From contig NZ_JAGSPC010000001.1 of NCBI RefSeq assembly GCF_019204045.1, forward strand, positions 1,984,001-2,048,000: a stretch of DNA of 64,000 nt. The letters run 5' to 3'. The position numbers and the translations under genes were made by a program. The notes beneath the pieces were generated by a model. That model was not told the origin of the DNA and searched no databases. It saw only the letters and a program-made list of their open reading frames with translations. Source of the DNA: Erythrobacter crassostreae. Its GTDB lineage: Bacteria; Pseudomonadota; Alphaproteobacteria; Sphingomonadales; Sphingomonadaceae. This document shows, piece by piece, positions 58,866 through 64,000 of the stretch (positions are counted from its first letter, which is position 1; each line of letters starts with the position of its first letter).

Positions 58866-60767
58866 ATGACACTGGGTATCAAAAAGGCGAGCCGGATTGG
58901 GCTCGCTCTTTCCGCTTTTGCTGTGATGACAGCGTGTGGCGGTGGAGGAAATTCGTCCTCGCCTGGCGCGGTTGGATCATCGCCGCCGTCTTCGTCGGCG
59001 CCTACGCCGACAGAGCCAATCAATATGACTCTGTCATTTGCGCAAACACACGTGATCCCAAATGCAGGGCGGGATTTTGCATTTTCTGATGACCCAATGT
59101 CTTTGCGTCTGGTCGGCAATCGTCCGGCGCTCGCGCTGGTCCAGCTTGACCGTGGTGATGCATCTGCACCCAAGTTGCTCGGCATCCAAAACGGTGAAGT
59201 TTTTGGCGAGATTGCATTGAATGTCCCGTCCGCTCTGCCTGCGACCGCTGGTGACGGCGCTTCATACGCTGACAATGTGTATAGCGCGGCCATTCCGGCT
59301 GAATGGGTTGTTCCGGGAGTGCAGCTGGCGGTGTCCGCCGACAATTACCTTCGGGGCGATGCTCGAGACATGGAGGTGGGCGCGGCTTCCAAATTGAATA
59401 TTGCGATGCTGCCATTCTATCTGTTTGGTGCGAATGAAACCAACACGCAAACGCTGGAATCAGCCGGTGATGTTGACCAAGTCATCGCCGACGAAATGCT
59501 GGCTAAATGGCCGGTGGCTGAATTGGAAGCGGAACGGCATCCTGCTGAAAAAGTATCGCTGCCCAGCATCGTAATCCATCCGCGCAGCGGCGGTCAGGCT
59601 TACGCGATCAATTCTGCCGATCAAAAAAGAGACGGCTTTGCCATCATGTCGTCTGTGCTGCGCATGGCGAAGGCGATCCGGACGGCAAATGGTGAAAGCC
59701 CTACGGCCACATTGTATTATGCGCCGCTATTGGCGGTGAATGCTCCCAGCATGACCTATGCCAGTCCGGGCGGCGGTTTAGGCGGCGGCGGCGGCGCCAC
59801 AGGAGACTATCGCCAAGCGGGTGTTTTCTTCCATGAACTTGGCCACGCGATGGGCTTGGCGCACGCCAACGACGCCTACAATGCAGGGCGTTATCCCTAT
59901 ATTGGCGGAAGTCTGCTTGGGTCCGCATGGGGCTATGACGGGTTCAAAAATTTGATGCAGAGCCCGCAAATGCCGGAGGGGGCGAGCAACTTTGGCAGAT
60001 GCGCCGCCGGCAGCCGCCAGATTGACGAAAATGGCGTCTGCTACCGGCAGGACCCGATGCAAAGCGGGAGCGGTGATCAAGCGGACGGTTTCCGCTTTGC
60101 GATGCACGGCGACGGGAACGTCGCCCGATTACAGCGATGGTTCGAAGGCGTCGCCAGCGATGGCGCAGGGGGCCGTGAGTTCTCTGGGGGACGCATTTTC
60201 GTCGATGAAGAAGGCCCCAATCTTTATACACGCTGGGACAGCATCGATAACGCAATGCGGCTTCACACGCCGACCACGGCAAGCGGCGGATTGTACGGAA
60301 CAGATGGCGGTCTGCCAGTCACGCGCAACGTCGATGTTCACACAATCATGATCGATTTCAGTCGTGCGGGGACTGTTGGAGCTTCGCAAATCTACGCACC
60401 GGTTAGCTATCGCGGAAACTTGCTTCGCCGGTTTGATCCTACAATTGCAGCAGACCGCGCGGCGTTTGAAACCGATCGGGGTGAATATTACTGGTATTGC
60501 AAGGGCACCGGCTGTGATTACACGCTGCGTGTCACCTATGCCGATGGATCGGTCTTGCACAGGGTTCTGAAAAACGCCTTCCGACCATGGTTCACGCCGC
60601 GCGACCCGGTTCGCGACAGCGCGTTTGATCCGGCGGATGGCGACAGCCAGCGGCTTTGGGCAATCAATGTTCCGGGTGATCAAGCGATCGCAAGGCTGGA
60701 ATTGCTGGATACGCCGCGCGTGTGGGAAGGCATGCCTGCTAATCCCGCGGTCTTGCTATCGCGATAA
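58866..60767 (+). CDS. M66 (StcE/TagA-like) metalloprotease lipoprotein
   Basis: 633 residues. Signal with lipobox VMTAC (Cys24) followed by a Gly/Ser/Pro-rich linker, so it is a surface or periplasmic lipoprotein. Zinc motif HELGHAMGLAH (His323, Glu324, His327, His333) and, after ~30 residues, 'LLGSAWGYDGF', which corresponds to the STWGWD element of StcE-type M66 peptidases. Those of enterobacteria cut mucin-like glycoproteins. The N-terminal 'TLSFAQTHVIPN...LVGNRPALALV' agrees with the StcE N-domain. The gene has no partner secretion genes here and is set between parA and a parA remnant. Confidence 0.82.
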   Translation: MTLGIKKASRIGLALSAFAVMTACGGGGNSSSPGAVGSSPPSSSAPTPTEPINMTLSFAQTHVIPNAGRDFAFSDDPMSLRLVGNRPALALVQLDRGDASAPKLLGIQNGEVFGEIALNVPSALPATAGDGASYADNVYSAAIPAEWVVPGVQLAVSADNYLRGDARDMEVGAASKLNIAMLPFYLFGANETNTQTLESAGDVDQVIADEMLAKWPVAELEAERHPAEKVSLPSIVIHPRSGGQAYAINSADQKRDGFAIMSSVLRMAKAIRTANGESPTATLYYAPLLAVNAPSMTYASPGGGLGGGGGATGDYRQAGVFFHELGHAMGLAHANDAYNAGRYPYIGGSLLGSAWGYDGFKNLMQSPQMPEGASNFGRCAAGSRQIDENGVCYRQDPMQSGSGDQADGFRFAMHGDGNVARLQRWFEGVASDGAGGREFSGGRIFVDEEGPNLYTRWDSIDNAMRLHTPTTASGGLYGTDGGLPVTRNVDVHTIMIDFSRAGTVGASQIYAPVSYRGNLLRRFDPTIAADRAAFETDRGEYYWYCKGTGCDYTLRVTYADGSVLHRVLKNAFRPWFTPRDPVRDSAFDPADGDSQRLWAINVPGDQAIARLELLDTPRVWEGMPANPAVLLSR

Positions 60768-60775
60768 GCACTGAC

Positions 60776-61110
60776 CGGATCGTCAGGGCGGACAGGTTTG
60801 GTCGGGACAAGGACGATGTCACCTGCCTTTATCGCTTCAGGTGCCGCTGCATCCGCATGAGGAGGCGTGTCGACAATGATATGGTCGACCTTTTCCTCCC
60901 TAGCGCTTTCGATTGTGAGGCCAAGACGGGCCGGGGGAGCTGTTTCAGCAACGGGCGCTAGTTGCCGTGCCAATCACCTCAAGCCGCCGCAGGATCGGTG
61001 TCGATCATGCAGCTATCATGTTTCTCCTGCGCTGCACGCGTGACGAGGTTAACCGCGAGCGTGATCTTACCGGAACCGTCTTTCTGGCTGACGATGGCGA
61101 TGGTTGGCAT
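60776..61110 (-). pseudogene. Decayed parA copy
   Basis: From 61110 downwards the minus strand reads MPTIAIVSQKDGSGKITLAV..., matching the intact ParA start but with a damaged Walker A (KDGSGKIT for KGGSGKTT). A stop (TGA) and a frameshift follow after CMIDTDPAAA, then the frame resumes with APPARLGLTIESAREEKVD and IIVDTPPHADAAAPEAIKAG before likeness ends near PTKP. About the first half of the gene is kept. It has the same orientation as the intact parA at 58013. Confidence 0.85.
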
Positions 61111-61142
61111 CGAGTGTTTTATCCCTGCACACTCGCCAACGC

Positions 61143-61658
61143 CTATTCGTCCGTATCAATAATTGAAATTGTTTCGCCAAGAACGTCGAGAAAGAATTTT
61201 TGCGTCGCTCTTCCTTCGTCGGTCAGCTTCGCATTTAAAAATTGTCCGTCAGGGCAGCTGTCGCCGATGATTGGCGAAATGGCTGATTTGGTAGAAATGA
61301 GGTTCAGTTCCACAAGCTTCGCATAGCTTTCCGTTGCAGTTGATGGCTGACCATCAGGAGAAACACGGCAATAAGTGTTGTTGAAGTTTCTCGGCACTCT
61401 CAACAATTTTTGTATATCGGACGACGTTAGACTCGGCAGAATTTCTACTATTTCCTCGGGAGGATTGAGTTTGGACACAGCTTGCTTGTCTAAAGCGATC
61501 GTTAGTCCGCTCGTTCCTAGCCCAATGTTCGAAACTGATGCGTCGTTAAATGCCCCTCGAATGGTGCCGATCATTGAAAAAAACAGGATTAAGACAACGA
61601 TTGGCCAAATACTGGTTCTCAGTACATCAATCCATATTGCCGGTCTTGTATCTGACAT
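61143..61658 (-). CDS. Hypothetical single-span membrane protein
   Basis: 171 residues. One membrane helix (about 15-36, SIWPIVVLILFFSMIG), no signal peptide, then a soluble region with Cys at about 97 and 134 and the ending 'FFLDVLGETISIIDTDE'. I recognise no family. Base composition is visibly richer in A and T than its neighbours, which suggests recent arrival, together with the parA/M66 insertion next to it. Confidence 0.6.
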   Translation of the reverse strand: MSDTRPAIWIDVLRTSIWPIVVLILFFSMIGTIRGAFNDASVSNIGLGTSGLTIALDKQAVSKLNPPEEIVEILPSLTSSDIQKLLRVPRNFNNTYCRVSPDGQPSTATESYAKLVELNLISTKSAISPIIGDSCPDGQFLNAKLTDEGRATQKFFLDVLGETISIIDTDE

Positions 61659-61715
61659 TTAAGTAATCCCCCTGAATTTTCGGGACTACGTCAGACAAAA
61701 TATTCCTGTCAATTC

Positions 61716-63743
61716 CTACTGATCCAAGAAACTCCGCATTTTACGTGAGCGGCTTGGGTGCTTCAGCTTGCGTAGCGCCTTAGCCTCAATCTGGCGGATA
61801 CGCTCACGGGTAACCGAGAACTGCTGGCCGACTTCCTCAAGCGTATGATCGGTGTTCATGCCGATACCGAAACGCATGCGTAGCACGCGCTCTTCACGCG
61901 GGGTGAGAGAGGCGAGGACGCGGGTGACCGTTTCCTTGAGGTTCGCCTGAATTGCGGCGTCCACAGGGATGATCGCGTTCTTATCTTCGATGAAGTCGCC
62001 CAGGTGGGAATCTTCCTCGTCGCCAATCGGCGTTTCGAGAGAGATCGGCTCTTTCGCGATCTTCATAACCTTACGCACTTTTTCAAGCGGCATGGAAAGA
62101 CGCGCTGCCATTTCCTCAGGGGTCGGCTCGCGGCCTTCCTCGTGCAGGAATTGACGTGATGTGCGGACCAGTTTGTTGATCGTCTCGATCATATGAACCG
62201 GAATACGGATCGTGCGGGCCTGGTCGGCAATCGAGCGGGTGATTGCCTGACGGATCCACCACGTCGCGTAGGTCGAGAATTTGTAACCGCGGCGATACTC
62301 AAATTTGTCGACGGCCTTCATCAGGCCGATATTGCCTTCCTGAATAAGATCAAGGAATTGCAGGCCGCGATTGGTGTATTTCTTGGCGATAGAAATCACG
62401 AGGCGAAGGTTCGCCTCAACCATTTCCTTCTTGGCGATACGCGCTTCACGCTCGCCTTTTTGCACCATGTTAACGATGCGGCGGAATTCGGCCAGCGCCA
62501 TGCCGGTTTGCGCAGCAATGTCGGTGATTTCCGCACGGATGCGGTCGATTGCGGCCTCTTCCTTCTCGGCAAAGGCTTTCCACTTCTTGTCCTTCTTCGC
62601 ATTGGCGATGATCCAGCTGTCGTCCAGCTCGTTGCCAACATAGGATTTCAAGAAGTCGATGCGTTTGATTTTATGACGCTCGGCAAGGCGCAGCATCTGG
62701 CCGCCAAGTGCGGTCAGGCGGCGATTGAACGCATAAAGATTGTCGACCAGGAATTCGATCTTGGTCGCGTGGAATTGCATGCTTTCCACTTCGGCGGTGA
62801 GTTCTTCGCCGAGGTTCTCGTACTTGTTTTCTTTCGCCTTCGGAAACTCGCCGCCAGCAGCGAGCGTTTCCACACGCTCAGCTTGCAGCTTTTCAAAGGT
62901 TTTGAAGAGCTTCGTAATCCGTGCAAAACGCTCGATAGCGTCCGGCTTAAGAGTGGCTTCCATCTGGGCGAGGGAGAGAGTGTTGTCCTCCTCTTCCTCT
63001 TCTTCCTTTTTGGACTCGCCGCCTTCGCCTTCTTCGGCGTCAATGTCTTCAGAATCGGAATCGTCTTCGTCATCGTCACGAATTGTCGGGCCAGCGGTCT
63101 CTTCCGAGATCTCGCCGTCGTCGTCTTCGTTTTCCTCTTCCATCTTGTCAGGCGGCGGCTCTTTAGAAAGCATCGCGTCAAGATCGAGGATTTCGCGCAG
63201 CTGCATGTCTTCAGCGTTGAGCGCTTCCGACCATTGGATGATGGCGTGGAATGTAATCGGGCTCTGGCAAAGACCCATGATCATCATGTCACGGCCGGAT
63301 TCGATCCGTTTCGCAATGGCAATCTCACCCTCGCGGCTGAGCAGCTCAACAGCGCCCATCTCGCGCAGATACATGCGCACCGGATCATCGGTGCGGCCAT
63401 CGGCAGCGGCCTTTTTAACAGGCGCGGCCTTAGCGTCTTTCTTGGTGTCTTTCTTGTCGGCGCCAACAGCGATTTCTTCGACTTCGTTTTCTTGCTGAGC
63501 TTCCGCTTCGGCTTCCTCGTCATTCTCGACGATCTGCACGCCCATTTCGGACAGCGCCGTTTGAATGTCCTCGATTTGGTCAGGGCTCATCTCTCCCGAA
63601 GGCAAAGCAGTGTTGAGCTCATCATACGTGATGTAGCCCTTCTTCTTTCCCTTGGTCATAAGCTTCTTCACTGCCGACTCATTAAGATCGATCAATGGAG
63701 CGTCTTCGTTATCGGACTTATTCTTTTTAGCGGTCGTGGCCAT
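61716..63743 (-). CDS. rpoD: RNA polymerase primary sigma factor RpoD
   Basis: 675 residues. Region 1.1 at the N-terminus ([28 protein letters not shown]), region 1.2 '[29 protein letters not shown]', a very acidic non-conserved insert (about 198-262, with long Glu/Asp runs), region 2 ('[27 protein letters not shown]', then '[16 protein letters not shown]'), region 3, and region 4 '[30 protein letters not shown]'. Directs transcription of housekeeping genes. Follows dnaG, as usual. Confidence 0.97.
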   Translation of the reverse strand: MATTAKKNKSDNEDAPLIDLNESAVKKLMTKGKKKGYITYDELNTALPSGEMSPDQIEDIQTALSEMGVQIVENDEEAEAEAQQENEVEEIAVGADKKDTKKDAKAAPVKKAAADGRTDDPVRMYLREMGAVELLSREGEIAIAKRIESGRDMMIMGLCQSPITFHAIIQWSEALNAEDMQLREILDLDAMLSKEPPPDKMEEENEDDDGEISEETAGPTIRDDDEDDSDSEDIDAEEGEGGESKKEEEEEEDNTLSLAQMEATLKPDAIERFARITKLFKTFEKLQAERVETLAAGGEFPKAKENKYENLGEELTAEVESMQFHATKIEFLVDNLYAFNRRLTALGGQMLRLAERHKIKRIDFLKSYVGNELDDSWIIANAKKDKKWKAFAEKEEAAIDRIRAEITDIAAQTGMALAEFRRIVNMVQKGEREARIAKKEMVEANLRLVISIAKKYTNRGLQFLDLIQEGNIGLMKAVDKFEYRRGYKFSTYATWWIRQAITRSIADQARTIRIPVHMIETINKLVRTSRQFLHEEGREPTPEEMAARLSMPLEKVRKVMKIAKEPISLETPIGDEEDSHLGDFIEDKNAIIPVDAAIQANLKETVTRVLASLTPREERVLRMRFGIGMNTDHTLEEVGQQFSVTRERIRQIEAKALRKLKHPSRSRKMRSFLDQ

Positions 63744-63790
63744 GTATCGCTATCAATCCATTTCGCGGTTTGCCTGCGGGAAGGGCTGGT

Positions 63791-64000
63791 TTAGCCGTCC
63801 GAAGACACCGAATTTTCATCTCGCGCCGCATTGGTTGCGGCCTTTTTTCGCCCAAATGCTTTTAGACGTTCTTCAACTGTTATGAGCTGCTGTCGCAACC
63901 GGGCCTGCTCTGCAAATGACCCTTCCGGATCATCATCAAACCTCGCAATCGTCGCCGCCATAGCAGCTTCGAGCGCTGGTTTATGGGCCAGCAACGACAC
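63791..64000 (-). CDS. dnaG: DNA primase DnaG, C-terminal end (partial)
   Basis: About 69 residues, open to the right edge of the window. The helical run 'LAHKPALEAAMAATIARFDDDPEGSFAEQARLRQQLITVEERLKAF' fits the C-terminal DnaB-binding part of alphaproteobacterial primases. The call relies mainly on its place just before rpoD on the same strand (48-bp gap). Confidence 0.7.
   Translation of the reverse strand: MSLLAHKPALEAAMAATIARFDDDPEGSFAEQARLRQQLITVEERLKAFGRKKAATNAARDENSVSSDG

Noticed and set aside
58013-61110. parA/parB chromosome or plasmid partition locus
   Set aside because: No parB or parS-like sites, ParA is a short orphan type, and surrounding genes are chromosomal.
62193-63794. 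533-codon plus-strand frame opposite rpoD
   Set aside because: Antisense shadow of a conserved gene with biased GC; composition (long Phe/Val/Leu runs opposite Glu/Lys codons) is not protein-like.

Overview
The window is a dense, chromosomal stretch of an alphaproteobacterium, most likely a sphingomonad of the Erythrobacteraceae type. This is inferred from protein style (Pho cluster with a short cytoplasmic PhoR, DUF6122 and DUF2177 membrane proteins, LeuA2-type isopropylmalate synthase, dnaG-rpoD pair), from the alphaproteobacterial SOS box GAAC-N7-GAAC, and from the GC-rich codon use. No IS element, prophage or CRISPR array was seen. Almost all of the sequence is coding and the largest spacer, 375 bp, holds a dead gene.

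Layout. 1-7.9 kb is a DNA damage/mutagenesis region: the tail of imuB, a PilZ protein, a lipoprotein, then an SOS-controlled operon of a repair-type radical SAM protein, a DUF4130-UdgX fusion and dnaE2. dnaE2 carries an in-frame stop that cuts off its last 62 codons. 8.6-15.0 kb is the phosphate cluster phoR-pstC-pstA-pstB-phoU-phoB (no pstS) with a Pho box before pstC, followed by tRNA-Glu and recJ. 17-26 kb holds a flavodoxin-like protein, an overlapping pair (unknown protein plus AHH nuclease), nitronate monooxygenase, an amidohydrolase, a DEAD-box helicase, a serine hydrolase and leuA. 26.5-29.7 kb is a patch of small exported proteins: two YHS-domain proteins, an I78 inhibitor, an unusual protein with Cys every five residues, and a DUF4329 protein.

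29.7-33.1 kb is ilvBNC, preceded by a clear Ile/Val/Leu attenuator (13-codon leader peptide, antiterminator, terminator) that also corrects the ilvB start. 33.2-37.8 kb has miaA and serB head to head with overlapping starts, then two Coq4-family genes, each with the same 14-bp palindrome in its promoter, around a nitroreductase. 37.8-42.7 kb is purL with small membrane proteins and an MFS carrier. 42.7-52 kb is a long forward run: xseB, ispA, a lipoprotein, coaD, a cyclophilin, queA, an ABC-2 exporter, tgt, an S9 peptidase and chorismate mutase. 52-58 kb on the other strand carries rpsD, a small secreted protein, an FkbM methyltransferase, and rpiB-glyA-nrdR-trmJ. 58-61.1 kb has parA, an M66 metalloprotease lipoprotein and a decayed second parA in direct orientation. 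The window closes with an unknown membrane protein, rpoD and the end of dnaG.

Most noteworthy are the truncated dnaE2 in its SOS operon with the LexA site over the -10, the ilv attenuator, the shared Coq4 operator, the Cys-repeat protein, and the M66 gene between two parA copies.
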